From Streptococcus oralis ATCC 35037 (GTDB lineage Bacteria > Bacillota > Bacilli > Lactobacillales > Streptococcaceae), in NCBI RefSeq assembly GCF_900637025.1, contig NZ_LR134336.1, forward strand, positions 1,194,001 through 1,258,000: 64,000 nt of DNA. Direction: 5' to 3'. Both the position numbers and the translations under genes were made by a program. Every line of letters starts with the position of its first letter. Position 1 is the first letter of the stretch. Positions 1-10,070 of this stretch are shown here, piece by piece. A model generated the notes under the pieces. It ran no database searches and was not told where the DNA came from. It saw only the letters and a program-made list of their open reading frames with translations.

Positions 1-409
1 TTGATTTGGCCGCGCCCCCTGCTCCCAGAATGGTCATTTTCTTATCCGAGATTGTAAAAGAAGGCAAGCTCTTAAAGAATCCCTTGCCATCTGTATTATA
101 TCCAATTAAAGTGCCATTATGATTGACAACAGTATTGACCGCCCCAATCAAACGAACCTCATCACTCAACTCATCCAGATAAGGAATCACTTGCTCCTTG
201 TAAGGCATAGACAGGTTGATCCCAAACATCTGGTAACGGCGAATATTGGCGACTGTTTCTGCCAAGTCACCCGCTTCAATCTCCCAAGCTACATAGGCAC
301 CATTAATAGCTGTCGCCTCAAAGGCCCTATTGTGAATGAAGGGTGAAATAGAGTGTTTGATGGGATTGGCAACAACTGCAGCTAAACGTGTATAGCCATC
401 AAGCTTCAT
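1..409 (-). CDS. aroE: shikimate dehydrogenase AroE, C-terminal part missing
   Basis: The minus strand from ATG 407-409 reads [16 protein letters not shown], then KHSISP, NLSMPYK, AVNTVV and GYNTDG, and reaches the glycine-rich [12 protein letters not shown]-binding loop where the window ends. These are the substrate- and cofactor-binding motifs of AroE, which reduces 3-dehydroshikimate to shikimate in aromatic amino acid synthesis. The start overlaps the 3' end of aroD by 11 bp, so the two are translationally coupled. About 136 residues are present; the rest lies outside the window. Confidence 0.95.
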   Translation of the reverse strand, partial: MKLDGYTRLAAVVANPIKHSISPFIHNRAFEATAINGAYVAWEIEAGDLAETVANIRRYQMFGINLSMPYKEQVIPYLDELSDEVRLIGAVNTVVNHNGTLIGYNTDGKGFFKSLPSFTISDKKMTILGAGGAAKS

Positions 410-1076
410 CCAAAATCTCCCTGATTTTCTTCATGTTTGATAGCGAAATCTGACCTGGGGCACTCGCTTCATCCAGACTAGCAAATGACCAACTTGAACC
501 CGTCACATCTGAAGTGATACGGGATACCTTGCCCATTTTCCCCATGGAAATGGTCACGTACTCTTGCTCAGGATTGAGTGTCTTAAATCCTCGTGTGTAG
601 TTCATCAGATCTAAAACATCCTGCTCCGTATGGGCCATAACTGATACCTTGACCACTTTGGGAGAGAGACTGGTTAACTCAGACAAAATTTCCATCATAT
701 TTTCAGGTGTCTCCTGGAAATTATGATAGCTCAAAACCAGATTTGGAAAATCCAACATTTCCTCAAAAACGTCCTTGTAGCTGAAATACTCAAAATCTAC
801 ATAATCCGGCTGATAAAGCTGAGTAACTTCCTTGATGATTTGAACATACTCTTCTGAGGAAAGTTCGATTTCTCCTCCCTCAGCGCGAGTCCGAAGGGTA
901 AAGACCAGTTCGCGTCCTGCAAATTTCTCAAAGATAGCGGGTGCTACCTGTAAAATAGCGTCCTTTGTAAGAAAGTCCGCACGCCACTCAATGATATCGG
1001 CATCTTCATACCTAGTAGCATCCAGTTCTTGCGCTTCTTCTAAACTTCTTGGCATCACTGAAACGATTAATTTCAT
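399..1076 (-). CDS. aroD: 3-dehydroquinate dehydratase, type I
   Basis: This 225-residue protein is a type I dehydroquinase, which dehydrates 3-dehydroquinate through a Schiff base. EWR at 30-32 binds substrate, His118 in SYHNF is the general base, and Lys143 in [10 protein letters not shown] is the Schiff-base lysine. [10 protein letters not shown] near residue 180 is the C-terminal substrate loop. Its start overlaps the stop of the upstream rRNA methyltransferase by 4 bp and its end overlaps aroE, so the three form one transcription unit. Confidence 0.96.
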   Translation of the reverse strand: MKLIVSVMPRSLEEAQELDATRYEDADIIEWRADFLTKDAILQVAPAIFEKFAGRELVFTLRTRAEGGEIELSSEEYVQIIKEVTQLYQPDYVDFEYFSYKDVFEEMLDFPNLVLSYHNFQETPENMMEILSELTSLSPKVVKVSVMAHTEQDVLDLMNYTRGFKTLNPEQEYVTISMGKMGKVSRITSDVTGSSWSFASLDEASAPGQISLSNMKKIREILDEA

Positions 1077-2236
1077 CTACTAACCTTCATACTAATCACC
1101 TTGAGGTAATTACTGCTTTCATCTTTTTTATTATAGGCAAAGTCTGCTGGAAGACCATATTGGTTCAAGACCTGATACCTTCTTCCTGCAAAACCTTTAT
1201 CAATTTGTTCTGTAAATTTCTGGCGGGAAACATTGGCAGCATTGGTACTGGCAATGATAATGCCTCCCGGATTTAAAATCTCTAGACTCTGGGAAATCAA
1301 CTTGTGATAGTCCTTAGCTACAGAGAATGTTTGTTTTTTATTGCGGGCAAAGCTAGGCGGATCAAGAACAATCACATCATAGGATAAGCCTTTTCGCTTG
1401 GCATACTTGAAGTACTCAAAAACGTCCATGACAATAAAACGATGATTGTCCGTGCTAAGTCCATTTGCATGAAAATGGGCTTCTGACAGCTCTCTAGACC
1501 GTTTGGCCAAGTCGACAGAAGTCGTCTCACTCGCACCTCCCATAGCTGCAGCAACAGAAAAGGCAGCCGTATAGGAAAACATATTGAGCAAGGATTTGCC
1601 CATGGCTAGACCGTCAACCAGACTCCCACGAACCTCATGTTGGTCCAGGAAAATCCCTGTCATCAAACCATCATTCATAAAAACTTGATAGAGCACGCCA
1701 TTCTCAAGAACAGTAAAATCATCTGGCGCTTCCTCACCATAAACATAGGCAGACTCGTAGTCTAGACCTTTAAAACGAATCTTTTCATAAGCACCCAAGA
1801 CCTCAGGAAAAACTTCCTTAAAAGCCTTTACTATGAGCTCACGAATCTGGTAAACAAAGGAGTTGTACCAAGAAAAAACAGCATAATCTCCATAGAGATC
1901 AATAGTCAGACCCCCAAAACCATCCCCCTCTTGGTTAAAAAGGCGAAAAGCAGTGGTCAAGTCATCCTGATAATAAGGCTTTCTAGCTTCCTTGGCCTTA
2001 CGAAACAGGATTTCAAAAAAGGCTTGATTGAAACCAACCTTTTCCTTGCTGACCAACCAGCCAATGCCCTTGTTCTGCTGAGAAAGATAGGCACTCCCTA
2101 AAAACTTCCCGTCTTGACTAAGAACTTCTACTGCCTGATCCGTCAGTTCAATATCTGTTAAATCACTTGCCTCCAAAAGAACTAGACCCTTAGCTAGCTT
2201 TTTTTCAACACGTCTGCTGACCCTAATTCTATTCAT
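1073..2236 (-). CDS. class I SAM-dependent rRNA methyltransferase, RlmI-like, with PUA domain
   Basis: The predicted protein has 387 residues starting [17 protein letters not shown]. An N-terminal PUA-like RNA-binding domain is followed by a Rossmann methyltransferase with the catalytic-type motif VLDPPSFAR, as in RlmI/YwbD enzymes that make m5C in 23S rRNA. A longer in-frame start exists 12 codons upstream, but ATG 2234-2236 lies exactly 7 nt after a strong extended -10 and has no SD, so translation from a leaderless mRNA is the likelier start. It heads the aroD-aroE unit. Exact rRNA target not determined. Confidence 0.9.
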   Translation of the reverse strand: MNRIRVSRRVEKKLAKGLVLLEASDLTDIELTDQAVEVLSQDGKFLGSAYLSQQNKGIGWLVSKEKVGFNQAFFEILFRKAKEARKPYYQDDLTTAFRLFNQEGDGFGGLTIDLYGDYAVFSWYNSFVYQIRELIVKAFKEVFPEVLGAYEKIRFKGLDYESAYVYGEEAPDDFTVLENGVLYQVFMNDGLMTGIFLDQHEVRGSLVDGLAMGKSLLNMFSYTAAFSVAAAMGGASETTSVDLAKRSRELSEAHFHANGLSTDNHRFIVMDVFEYFKYAKRKGLSYDVIVLDPPSFARNKKQTFSVAKDYHKLISQSLEILNPGGIIIASTNAANVSRQKFTEQIDKGFAGRRYQVLNQYGLPADFAYNKKDESSNYLKVISMKVSR

Positions 2237-2243
2237 AGCTACT

Positions 2244-2272
2244 ATTATAGCAAATTTTGTGACAATTCTCAA
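2244..2272 (-). promoter_or_regulatory. promoter for leaderless rRNA methyltransferase mRNA
   Basis: On the minus strand TTGAGA (2267-2272), a 17-bp spacer and an extended TGC-TATAAT (-10 at 2244-2249) are followed after 7 nt by the ATG. The +1 should therefore fall on or next to the start codon. Confidence 0.75.
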
Positions 2273-2437
2273 AAAAGAAACCGTTTAACCATTTGTACTT
2301 TAGTTTACTGAGTGTCATTTTTGTTCAAATAAGTATATGCCATTTACTTTCCCACCAAAACATCCTTTCCCTTATAATGGAAAGAGAGATTCTATTCGCT
2401 AAAAATAGACAAAAACAGAAATGAGTATAGAATCTTG

Positions 2438-2450
2438 CGCAAACGTTTGC
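2438..2450 (+). promoter_or_regulatory. MalR-type (LacI family) operator upstream of amylase gene
   Basis: CGCAAACGTTTGC contains a 12-bp perfect palindrome with central CG. It matches my memory of the pneumococcal MalR operator core better than the CcpA cre consensus, where three positions differ. It overlaps the -35 box of the amylase promoter, so it should act as a repressor site released by maltose or maltodextrin. Confidence 0.65.
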
Positions 2451-2475
2451 CTAGTTCTAAACTTTATGGTAGAAT
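2447..2475 (+). promoter_or_regulatory. amylase promoter
   Basis: TTGCCT (2447-2452) is separated by 17 bp from the extended -10 TGG-TAGAAT (2470-2475). The first bases of the -35 box are the end of the palindromic operator. Confidence 0.65.
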
Positions 2476-2508
2476 AAAACACAACATTGATAAGCAAGAG
2501 GAAAAACA

Positions 2509-3957
2509 ATGCAAAATCAGACACTTATGCAATACTTTGAATGGTATCTGCCTCACGACGGCCAACACTGGGCTCGACTGACAAATGACGCAGAGCACCT
2601 AGCAAACCTTGGTATCAGCCATGTCTGGATGCCACCTGCCTTCAAGGCAACCAACGAAAAAGATGTCGGCTATGGTGTTTACGATCTTTTTGACCTAGGC
2701 GAATTTCACCAAAAAGGGACTGTCCGTACCAAGTATGGGTTTAAAGAAGACTATCTTCAAGCCATTCAAACTCTAAAGGCACAGGGAATTCAACCTATGG
2801 CCGATGTGGTGCTCAATCACAAGGCTGCTGCCGATCACATGGAAGCCTTTCAGGTTATTGAAGTGGACCCTGAGGACCGTACCGTTCAACTAAGCGAGCC
2901 CTTTACTATCAATGGCTGGACTCACTTTACTTTCGATGGTCGCCAAGATACCTACAATAACTTCCACTGGCACTGGTACCACTTCACAGGTACAGACTAC
3001 GATGCCAAGCGCCGTAAGTCTGGCATTTATCTGATCCAGGGAGACAATAAAGGTTGGGCCAACGAGGAATTGGTCGATAACGAAAACGGTAACTACGACT
3101 ACCTCATGTATGCTGACCTAGACTTTAAGCATCCTGAAGTCATCCAAAACATCTATGACTGGGCTGACTGGTTCATGGAAACGACTGGTGTAGCTGGTTT
3201 CCGCTTGGATGCCGTTAAGCACATCGACTCCTTCTTTATGGGCAATTTCATCCGTGATATGAAGGAAAAATACGGTCAAGATTTCTATGTTTTTGGTGAA
3301 TTTTGGAATCCAGACAAGGAAGCCAATCTAGACTATCTCGAGAAAACAGAAGAACGCTTTGATCTTGTCGATGTTCGTCTCCACCAGAACCTCTTTGAAG
3401 CCAGTCAAGCTGGAGCAAGTTACGACCTTCGTAACATTTTCACAGATAGCTTGGTTGAACTCAAGCCTGACAAAGCAGTCACTTTCGTTGACAACCATGA
3501 TACCCAACGAGGACAAGCCCTTGAGTCTACTGTTGAAGAATGGTTCAAGCCAGCAGCCTATGCCCTCATTCTATTACGCCAAGATGGTCTTCCATGTGTC
3601 TTTTACGGAGACTATTACGGCATTTCAGGGCAATTTGCTCAACAAGATTTCAGAGAAGTTCTTGATCGTCTCCTAGCCATCCGAAAAGACAGGGCATATG
3701 GGGAGCAAACAGACTACTTTGACGATGCCAACTGTATCGGTTGGGTTCGTTCAGGTGCTGAACATCAATCTCCAATCGCTGTCCTCATCTCAAATGACCA
3801 AGAAAACAGCAAATCTATGTTTGTCGGGCAAGAATGGGCTGACCAAACCTTTGTTGACCTCCTTGAAAATCATCCAGCACAAGTTACAATCAACGCTGAA
3901 GGTTATGGAGAATTTCCAGTAGCAGCGGGTTCAGTCAGTGTTTGGGCAACAAAATAA
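2509..3957 (+). CDS. amy: cytoplasmic alpha-amylase, GH13
   Basis: This 482-residue protein hydrolyses internal alpha-1,4 bonds of maltodextrins or glycogen. The four GH13 regions are present: DVVLNH, GFRLDAVKH with nucleophile Asp234, GEFW with acid/base Glu264, and FVDNHD with Asp331. The protein begins MQNQTLMQYFEWYLP and has no signal peptide, so it acts inside the cell, as expected for the AmyS-like subfamily. The SD AGAGGA precedes the ATG. The gene is monocistronic, with a MalR-like operator at its promoter and its own terminator. Confidence 0.95.
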   Translation: MQNQTLMQYFEWYLPHDGQHWARLTNDAEHLANLGISHVWMPPAFKATNEKDVGYGVYDLFDLGEFHQKGTVRTKYGFKEDYLQAIQTLKAQGIQPMADVVLNHKAAADHMEAFQVIEVDPEDRTVQLSEPFTINGWTHFTFDGRQDTYNNFHWHWYHFTGTDYDAKRRKSGIYLIQGDNKGWANEELVDNENGNYDYLMYADLDFKHPEVIQNIYDWADWFMETTGVAGFRLDAVKHIDSFFMGNFIRDMKEKYGQDFYVFGEFWNPDKEANLDYLEKTEERFDLVDVRLHQNLFEASQAGASYDLRNIFTDSLVELKPDKAVTFVDNHDTQRGQALESTVEEWFKPAAYALILLRQDGLPCVFYGDYYGISGQFAQQDFREVLDRLLAIRKDRAYGEQTDYFDDANCIGWVRSGAEHQSPIAVLISNDQENSKSMFVGQEWADQTFVDLLENHPAQVTINAEGYGEFPVAAGSVSVWATK

Positions 3958-3974
3958 ACCTATCAGTTACAAGT

Positions 3975-3999
3975 CAAATCCAAGCGGATTTGGCTTTTT
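3975..3999 (+). terminator. terminator of amylase gene
   Basis: The 7-bp stem CAAATCC/GGATTTG (3975-3981 with 3986-3992), 4-nt loop, is followed by GCTTTTTA. Confidence 0.75.
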
Positions 4000-4003
4000 A
4001 AGT

Positions 4004-4036
4004 AGGCAAAAAGACCTACCCAAATGGATAGATCTT
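4004..4036 (-). terminator. terminator of alaS unit
   Basis: On the minus strand a 10-bp stem (4026-4035 with 4012-4021, with GU pairs) and a 4-nt loop precede a run of T, just beyond the alaS stop codon. Confidence 0.7.
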
Positions 4037-4043
4037 TATTGTC

Positions 4044-6662
4044 TTACAATTTACCTGCTACTGCATCCAAGAGTTCTTGAATTTTCGCTTGGTTGCTTCC
4101 TCCTGCCATAGCCATGTCTGGTTTACCACCACCACGTCCATCGACGATTGGAGCCAATTCTTTAACCAAGTTTCCTGCGTGTACATCTTTAGTCTTGCTT
4201 GCTACGAGGACATTGACCTTGTAACCAATAGCGGCAACTAGGACAAGCACATCAGAGTAGTCTTTTTGTTTCCAGTTATCCGCAAAGGTACGAAGGGCAC
4301 TTGCATCTGATACAGAAACTTGGCTTGCAATGTAACGGTGTCCGTTGACTTCCTTCACATCCTTAAAGACATCACCTGCCGCTGCAGCTGCTGCTTTTTC
4401 CTTCAATTCTGCATTTTCTTTTTGCAATTGACGGAGTTGCTCTTGAAGGCCTTCAACCTTGTGAGGTACTTCCTTGAGTTGAGGTGCTTTAAGAGTTGAT
4501 GCAACAGCTTTAAGAGCGTCTTCTTGTTCACGGTAGGCTTCAAAGGCTTCTTTACCAGTCACTGCCAAGATACGACGAGTTCCTGAACCAATCCCTTCTT
4601 CTTTGACAATCTTGAAGAGGCCAATTTCAGAAGTGTTGCCAACGTGGGTACCACCACAAAGCTCAATAGAGTAGTCACCGATGGTCACAACGCGGACTTC
4701 TTTACCATATTTCTCACCAAAGAGGGCCATAGCTCCCATTTCTTTAGCCGTGTCAATATCTGTCTCAACAGTTTCCACTGCGATGGCTTCCCAAATCTTC
4801 TCATTGACTTGCTGTTCAATGGCGCGCAACTCTTCAGGAGTCACAGCTTGGAAGTGAGTAAAGTCAAAGCGAAGAAATTCTACTTCGTTCAGAGATCCTG
4901 CTTGTGTCGCATGGTGGCCAAGGATATTGTGAAGAGCCGCATGGAGCAAGTGAGTCGCAGTGTGGTTTTTCATAACACGATGACGACGGTTGGTATCGAT
5001 AGCCAAGGTGTATTCTTGGTTCAAAGCAAGTGGTGCAAGAACTTCAACAGTATGAAGAGCTTGTCCGTTTGGTGCTTTTTGCACATCCGTCACATTCGCT
5101 ACGACATTTCCTTTAGCATCCAAGATTTGACCGTGGTCAGCTACTTGTCCACCCATTTCAGCGTAGAATGGTGTTTCCGCAAAGATGAGAGAGGCAGTTC
5201 CTTCAGAAACAGCTTCTACTTCTGCATTATCCGCTACGATAGCTACCAATTTAGAAGGCAATTGGCTGGCATTGTAGTTAAAGACACTTTCCACTGTGAT
5301 GTTTTGAAGGGTCTCATTTTGCATGCCCATAGAGCCACCTTTGACAGCTGACGCACGCGCACGCTCTTGCTGTTCTTTCATGGCTGCTTCAAAACCTTCA
5401 CGGTCTACCGTCATGCCAGCTTCTTCAGCGATTTCTGCTGTCAATTCAACTGGGAATCCATATGTATCGTAGAGTTTGAAGACATCTGAACCAGCGATAA
5501 CGCTTTGTCCTTTCGCTTTCAAGTCAGATACAATGGTTTCTGCAAAGTGTTGACCTGAGTGAAGGGTACGAGCAAATGACTCTTCTTCGCTCTTAACGAT
5601 TTTTTCGATAAAGTCCCGCTTTTCAAGCACTTCTGGGTAGTAGCTTTCCATGATTTTTCCAACAGTTGGAACGAGTTTGTAAAGGAAAGGCTCGTTGATG
5701 CCCAATTTTTGACCGTGCATAGAAGCACGACGGAGTAGACGACGAAGGACATAACCACGACCTTCATTTCCTGGAAGAGCACCATCACCGATGGCAAATG
5801 AAAGGGAACGGATGTGGTCAGCGATGACCTTGAAGCTCATGTTGTCGCCATCTTGGTCGTAGACCTTACCAGACAATTTCTCAACTTCACGAATGATTGG
5901 CATGAAGAGGTCAGTTTCAAAGTTTGTCTTAGCCCCTTGGATAACTGCCACCAAACGCTCCAAACCAGCGCCCGTATCAATATTCTTGTGTGGCAATTCC
6001 TTGTACTCACTACGAGGTACAGCAGGGTCTGCGTTAAATTGTGACAAAACGATGTTCCAGATTTCGATGTAACGGTCGTTTTCGATATCTTCTGCAAGAA
6101 GGCGAATACCTATATTTTCTGGGTCAAATGCTTCTCCACGGTCAAAGAAGATCTCAGTATCAGGTCCAGAAGGTCCCGCACCGATTTCCCAGAAGTTGTC
6201 CTCAATTGGAATCAAGTGGCTTGGATCCACTCCTACTTCAATCCAGCGGTTGTAAGAATCCTTATCTTCAGGATAGTAGGTCATATAAAGTTTTTCAGCT
6301 GGGAAATCAAACCATTCTGGGCTTGTCAAAAGCTCGTAAGCCCAAGTGATGGCTTCGTCACGGAAGTAATCCCCGATAGAGAAGTTCCCCAACATTTCAA
6401 ACATAGTATGGTGGCGCGCAGTCTTCCCTACGTTTTCAATATCGTTAGTACGGATAGCTTTTTGCGCATTGGTAATACGTGGGTTTTCAGGAATGATGGT
6501 TCCGTCAAAATATTTCTTAAGGGTTGCTACCCCAGAGTTGATCCACAAAAGAGTTGGATCGTTTACTGGAACCAAGCTCACTGATGGTTCTACAGAGTGA
6601 CCTTTGCTTGCCCAGAAATCTAGCCACATTTGGCGAACTTGAGCACTAGATAGTTGTTTCAT
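4044..6662 (-). CDS. alaS: alanyl-tRNA synthetase
   Basis: This full-length 872-residue enzyme charges tRNA-Ala. The class II catalytic domain occupies roughly the first 440 residues. The editing domain carries the zinc motifs HTATHLLH and [14 protein letters not shown] coiled-coil/DHHA1 C-Ala region ends in [15 protein letters not shown]. It starts with an ATG behind AAGGAGATATT, about 20 bp downstream of the LURP-one-like gene, and both lie under the T-box leader at 7182-7362, so expression should rise when uncharged tRNA-Ala accumulates. Confidence 0.97.
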   Translation of the reverse strand: MKQLSSAQVRQMWLDFWASKGHSVEPSVSLVPVNDPTLLWINSGVATLKKYFDGTIIPENPRITNAQKAIRTNDIENVGKTARHHTMFEMLGNFSIGDYFRDEAITWAYELLTSPEWFDFPAEKLYMTYYPEDKDSYNRWIEVGVDPSHLIPIEDNFWEIGAGPSGPDTEIFFDRGEAFDPENIGIRLLAEDIENDRYIEIWNIVLSQFNADPAVPRSEYKELPHKNIDTGAGLERLVAVIQGAKTNFETDLFMPIIREVEKLSGKVYDQDGDNMSFKVIADHIRSLSFAIGDGALPGNEGRGYVLRRLLRRASMHGQKLGINEPFLYKLVPTVGKIMESYYPEVLEKRDFIEKIVKSEEESFARTLHSGQHFAETIVSDLKAKGQSVIAGSDVFKLYDTYGFPVELTAEIAEEAGMTVDREGFEAAMKEQQERARASAVKGGSMGMQNETLQNITVESVFNYNASQLPSKLVAIVADNAEVEAVSEGTASLIFAETPFYAEMGGQVADHGQILDAKGNVVANVTDVQKAPNGQALHTVEVLAPLALNQEYTLAIDTNRRHRVMKNHTATHLLHAALHNILGHHATQAGSLNEVEFLRFDFTHFQAVTPEELRAIEQQVNEKIWEAIAVETVETDIDTAKEMGAMALFGEKYGKEVRVVTIGDYSIELCGGTHVGNTSEIGLFKIVKEEGIGSGTRRILAVTGKEAFEAYREQEDALKAVASTLKAPQLKEVPHKVEGLQEQLRQLQKENAELKEKAAAAAAGDVFKDVKEVNGHRYIASQVSVSDASALRTFADNWKQKDYSDVLVLVAAIGYKVNVLVASKTKDVHAGNLVKELAPIVDGRGGGKPDMAMAGGSNQAKIQELLDAVAGKL

Positions 6663-6683
6663 AATATCTCCTTATTTACTTGT

Positions 6684-7169
6684 TTAATTTGATTGGCTTT
6701 CCAGCATCTCCACATAGTCAATCGCGACACAAAGGGAAATGACCAAATCTGCATACGAGTCTTCATAGACGGTTACGGTGTAGGTTGAGGTCAAATGGAA
6801 AATTTCTTTCCGAATCTCGGCAATCACTTGGTCGCGGTCATCCAGCAATTTGAAATTCAAATCCCAGATATTGCCCTCGATACGAAGCCCTAGATTGTCA
6901 AACTCATACTTATCTCGCCAGAAGGTCAACTTCTTGCGAATGACGAAATTGGAACCGTTTCGTAACTGGATAGTAAAGCGAGGAAGCAAAGTGAAAAATT
7001 CTTTACTAATCTCACTGACTTGCTCACCATAGGCGTCATAGATGGTAAAGGTCTTAGGAATTTGGAAAAATGATCCCTCCACCTGATAGTTCACTACTCC
7101 TCTATCATCCTTGATATCGAAGCGTTCGCCTCCAAGACGAAACTTTTGTTTGACAAGAAATGTCTTCAT
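6684..7169 (-). CDS. LURP-one-related (YxjI-like) protein
   Basis: The product has 161 residues and starts MKTFLVKQKFRLGGERFDI. It reads as the LURP-one/tubby-like beta-barrel family (DUF567) from repeated short beta strands such as FTIYDAYGEQVSEISKEFF. The biochemical role of this family in bacteria is not known. The start at ATG 7169 is chosen because GGAGGTGTTT precedes it; a TTG four codons upstream overlaps that SD. It is the first gene after the alanine T-box and is cotranscribed with alaS, a placement also remembered from pneumococcus. Confidence 0.8.
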   Translation of the reverse strand: MKTFLVKQKFRLGGERFDIKDDRGVVNYQVEGSFFQIPKTFTIYDAYGEQVSEISKEFFTLLPRFTIQLRNGSNFVIRKKLTFWRDKYEFDNLGLRIEGNIWDLNFKLLDDRDQVIAEIRKEIFHLTSTYTVTVYEDSYADLVISLCVAIDYVEMLESQSN

Positions 7170-7181
7170 AAACACCTCCAA

Positions 7182-7362
7182 AAATCAAAAGACAAGTCCA
7201 TATCACGAAGGGCGAAAAACCGCGGTACCACCTTCATTCAATGAACTTGTCATTCTCTTATTCTTATGCAATTGTCTGATTGAGTAGCATGATTTCCTAG
7301 CTTAGATGGCTCGCAGCACCGCCATTTCTCTGGACTAAGACAACTGAAAATCAATTCTCAAC
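7182..7362 (-). ncRNA. T-box riboswitch leader, probably alanine-specific
   Basis: The minus strand carries the conserved T-box AAGGTGGTACCGCGG near 7210-7234. Stem I is closed by TTGTCT/AGACAA (7338-7343 with 7272-7277). Its 3' side contains GCT followed by A (7286-7288), a good alanine specifier. The terminator is formed by GACAAGT and ACTTGTC arms with an inner GAAGG/CCTTC pairing and ends in TTTTGATTTTT. The antiterminator would pair the T-box with upstream bases when uncharged tRNA-Ala binds. It controls the LURP-one-like gene and alaS. Confidence 0.92.
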
Positions 7363-7368
7363 TTTCTT

Positions 7369-7397
7369 ATTATATCGTTTTTTAAAGCTTGCGTCAA
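7369..7397 (-). promoter_or_regulatory. promoter of T-box/alaS unit
   Basis: TTGACG (7392-7397), a 17-bp spacer and TATAAT (7369-7374) on the minus strand place the transcript start near 7362. Confidence 0.8.
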
Positions 7398-7426
7398 CTG
7401 GAAAAGCCGACAATAAACCAAATCTC

Positions 7427-8497
7427 CTACTTCCGATACATTTTAAACTGTAAGAAGAGGTCGCTATATTTTCCTGTCCATTTATGGTCAAATTTCTCAT
7501 AAACTTCTAGGTGTTTCATGGTATCAGCGTCTGGATAGAAGGATTTGTCCTCACGAGTCTCCTCTGGGAGCATTTCCTTGGCTGGTAGGTTTGGTGTTGA
7601 GTAGCCTACATACTCGGCATTTTTCAGAGCATTTTCGGGTTTCAACATAAAGTTGATAAAGGCATAGGCTGCATCTTGGTTTTTCACGGTTTTTGGAATG
7701 ACCATGTTATCAAACCAGAGATTGCTAGCCTCAGTCGGAACGACATACTTGAGATTAGGATTTTTCTCCAACATCTGGCTGGCTTCTCCTGAGAAGGTCA
7801 CACCAATAGCAGCATTGTTCTGGATCATGTAACCCTTCATCTCGTCCGCCACAATGGCCTTGATATTTGGAGTCAGTTTATAGAGCTTATCCACTGTTTC
7901 TTCCAACTGCTGAGGATCCTTAGAGTTGAGGCTGTAACCGAGTGAGTTAAGCCCGAGTCCCAGCACCTCGCGCGCCCCATCAAAGAGCATGATGGAATCC
8001 TTGTATTCTGGTTTCCAGAGGTCATCCCAATGCTCAGGCGCCTCATCTATCATGGTTTCATTGTAGACAATTCCCAAGGTTCCCCAGAAGTACGGGATGG
8101 AGAATTTATTACCCGGGTCAAAAGACTGGTTGAGGAACTCTGGACCGATATTTTCGATTCCTTCAATTTTTGAATAATCAAGCGGAACTAAGAGGTCTTC
8201 GTCCTTCATCTTGTTAATCATGTATTCACTAGGGATGGCAATATCGTAGGTCGTTCCACCCTGCTTGATCTTGGTATACATGGCTTCGTTGGAGTCAAAG
8301 GTCTCGTACTGGACTTGGATTCCAGTTTCTTCTGTGAATTTCTCCAAGAGTTCTGGATCAATGTAGTCTCCCCAGTTGTAGATAACCAATTTTTGACTAT
8401 CTCGACTGTTGATTTTACTATCTAGATGCGTCGCAATTCCCCACAAGACAAGGATAATCGCTACAATTCCTACTAAAAATGAATAGAGTTTTTTCAT
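7427..8497 (-). CDS. potD: spermidine/putrescine-binding protein PotD
   Basis: This 356-residue extracytoplasmic receptor delivers polyamines to PotBC. The N terminus MKKLYSFLVGIVAIILVLWG is a hydrophobic signal/anchor without a lipobox cysteine, so the protein is probably tethered by this segment or released rather than lipidated. The mature part starts with KLVIYNWGDYIDPELLEKF, typical of PotD/PotF. Its ATG overlaps the potC stop by 4 bp. It is the last gene of potABCD. Confidence 0.94.
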   Translation of the reverse strand: MKKLYSFLVGIVAIILVLWGIATHLDSKINSRDSQKLVIYNWGDYIDPELLEKFTEETGIQVQYETFDSNEAMYTKIKQGGTTYDIAIPSEYMINKMKDEDLLVPLDYSKIEGIENIGPEFLNQSFDPGNKFSIPYFWGTLGIVYNETMIDEAPEHWDDLWKPEYKDSIMLFDGAREVLGLGLNSLGYSLNSKDPQQLEETVDKLYKLTPNIKAIVADEMKGYMIQNNAAIGVTFSGEASQMLEKNPNLKYVVPTEASNLWFDNMVIPKTVKNQDAAYAFINFMLKPENALKNAEYVGYSTPNLPAKEMLPEETREDKSFYPDADTMKHLEVYEKFDHKWTGKYSDLFLQFKMYRK

Positions 8498-9267
8498 GCT
8501 CGCTCCTCCTTCTCATGTGAGATAAAGTAATAGCCAACAACTAGGATAATACTAAAGAGAAAGACAAGGGCAGAGAGTGCATTGATCTCTAACGAAATCC
8601 CCTTCCGAGCACGAGAGTAGATCTCGACTGACAGGGTTGAAAAGCCATTTCCCGTTACAAAGAAGGTCACGGCAAAGTCATCCAGCGAGTAGGTAAAGGC
8701 CATGAAATAACCTGCAATGATAGACGGTGTCAGGTACGGAAGCATGATTTCTTTGAACATTTGAAATTGGCTGGCACCCAAGTCATAGGCCGCATGAATC
8801 ATGTCATCATTCATCTCCTTGAGACGAGGCAAGACCATCAAGACCACGATAGGGATGGAAAAGGCCACGTGGCTAAATAGAACCGTCAAAAATCCAAGTG
8901 AAAACTTAAGCTGGGTAAAAAGAATCAAGAAGCTGGCACCAATCATAACGTCTGGCGCAACCATCAAAATATTATTAAAAGATAGAAAGGCTTCTTGATA
9001 TTTCTTACGAGACTGATAGATATAGATGGCACCGAAAGTCCCGATAACTGTCGCAATCAAGGCTGATAGAAAGGCCAAGAAAAAGGTTTGAGTGAGGATC
9101 AACATGAGACGACCATCACCAAACATGGTTTTAAAATGGCTCAAGCTAAAACCAGTAAAGCTGTTCATATCATCGCCAGCATTAAAGGCATAGCCAATCA
9201 AGTAAAAAATCGGCAAATAAAGGATGATAAAGACAAAGGCTAGGTAGAGATTGGCAAATTTTTTCAT
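8494..9267 (-). CDS. potC: polyamine ABC transporter permease PotC
   Basis: This 257-residue inner permease has about six membrane helices. The EAA loop HAAYDLGASQFQMFKEIMLPYLTPSI contacts the ATPase PotA. The ATG at 9267 has the SD GGAAAGGAGAG; a longer upstream reading lacks one. It overlaps potB by 4 bp and potD by 4 bp. Confidence 0.93.
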   Translation of the reverse strand: MKKFANLYLAFVFIILYLPIFYLIGYAFNAGDDMNSFTGFSLSHFKTMFGDGRLMLILTQTFFLAFLSALIATVIGTFGAIYIYQSRKKYQEAFLSFNNILMVAPDVMIGASFLILFTQLKFSLGFLTVLFSHVAFSIPIVVLMVLPRLKEMNDDMIHAAYDLGASQFQMFKEIMLPYLTPSIIAGYFMAFTYSLDDFAVTFFVTGNGFSTLSVEIYSRARKGISLEINALSALVFLFSIILVVGYYFISHEKEERA

Positions 9268-10070
9268 CGTTCTCTCCTTTCCTTGGTCACCCACATGGTG
9301 AGAAACATGGTCAGGATGAGAATCACACCGATGGTTGAACCCATACCGTAGTTGTCATTTGTTAGAAAGTTCTGCTCAATGGCCGTCCCCAAGGTGATAA
9401 CGCGGTTCCCACCAATCAAACGTGTCAGCATGAAGAGACTCAAACTAGGGATAAAGACAGACTGAACACCACTTCTCACACCGTTCATCGATAAAGGGAA
9501 GATGACATGGCGGAAGGTTTCCCACTTGGTCGCACCGAGGTCATAGCTGGCATTGATCAGATTATTATCCATATCATCCAAGACATTGAAAATCGGTAAA
9601 ATCATAAAGGGAAGCTCGATGTAGCTTGCAACAAAGATGAAGGAGAAATCCGTAAAGAGCAACTGCTGCGAACCGATTCCGATGAATTCCAAAAATTGGT
9701 TAATAGAGCCATTTTGACCAAAAATCCCGATAAAGGCATAAGCCTTGAGGAGCAGATTGATCCATGTAGGCAGGATTATCAGCATGAGCCAGAGTTGACG
9801 GTGCTTGAGACGAGTCAAAAAGAGGGCTGTTGGATAGCTGATAAGAAGTGTCACTAGAGTTACAATCCCAGCATAGAGCACTGAATTGAAGCTCATTTTG
9901 AGATAGGTCAAATTTTGTGACGCAAAGTAGGATTTGTAGTTTTCTAAACTAAATTGTCCTTCGATGTTGAAAAAGGATTGACCGAAAATCAAGACCAAGG
10001 GTGCGAGGACAAAGAGGGCAATCCAAAGCATGTAGGGCACTACAAAGAGTTTAGAGGTTGTTTTCTTCAT
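9264..10070 (-). CDS. potB: polyamine ABC transporter permease PotB
   Basis: This 268-residue permease has six predicted helices and the EAA-loop signature [22 protein letters not shown]. The start [14 protein letters not shown] at 10070 follows GAGGAAAGAG. It lies within the last 20 bp of potA, so translation is coupled to potA. Confidence 0.93.
   Translation of the reverse strand: MKKTTSKLFVVPYMLWIALFVLAPLVLIFGQSFFNIEGQFSLENYKSYFASQNLTYLKMSFNSVLYAGIVTLVTLLISYPTALFLTRLKHRQLWLMLIILPTWINLLLKAYAFIGIFGQNGSINQFLEFIGIGSQQLLFTDFSFIFVASYIELPFMILPIFNVLDDMDNNLINASYDLGATKWETFRHVIFPLSMNGVRSGVQSVFIPSLSLFMLTRLIGGNRVITLGTAIEQNFLTNDNYGMGSTIGVILILTMFLTMWVTKERRER

Noticed and set aside
2431..2452. cre site for CcpA at the amylase promoter
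   Set aside because: Three mismatches to the cre consensus, while the perfect palindrome fits a MalR-type operator better; overlap of both functions is not excluded.
4644..5351. 235-codon open frame on the plus strand inside alaS
   Set aside because: It is antisense to a well-conserved coding region, has no SD and no recognisable protein features.
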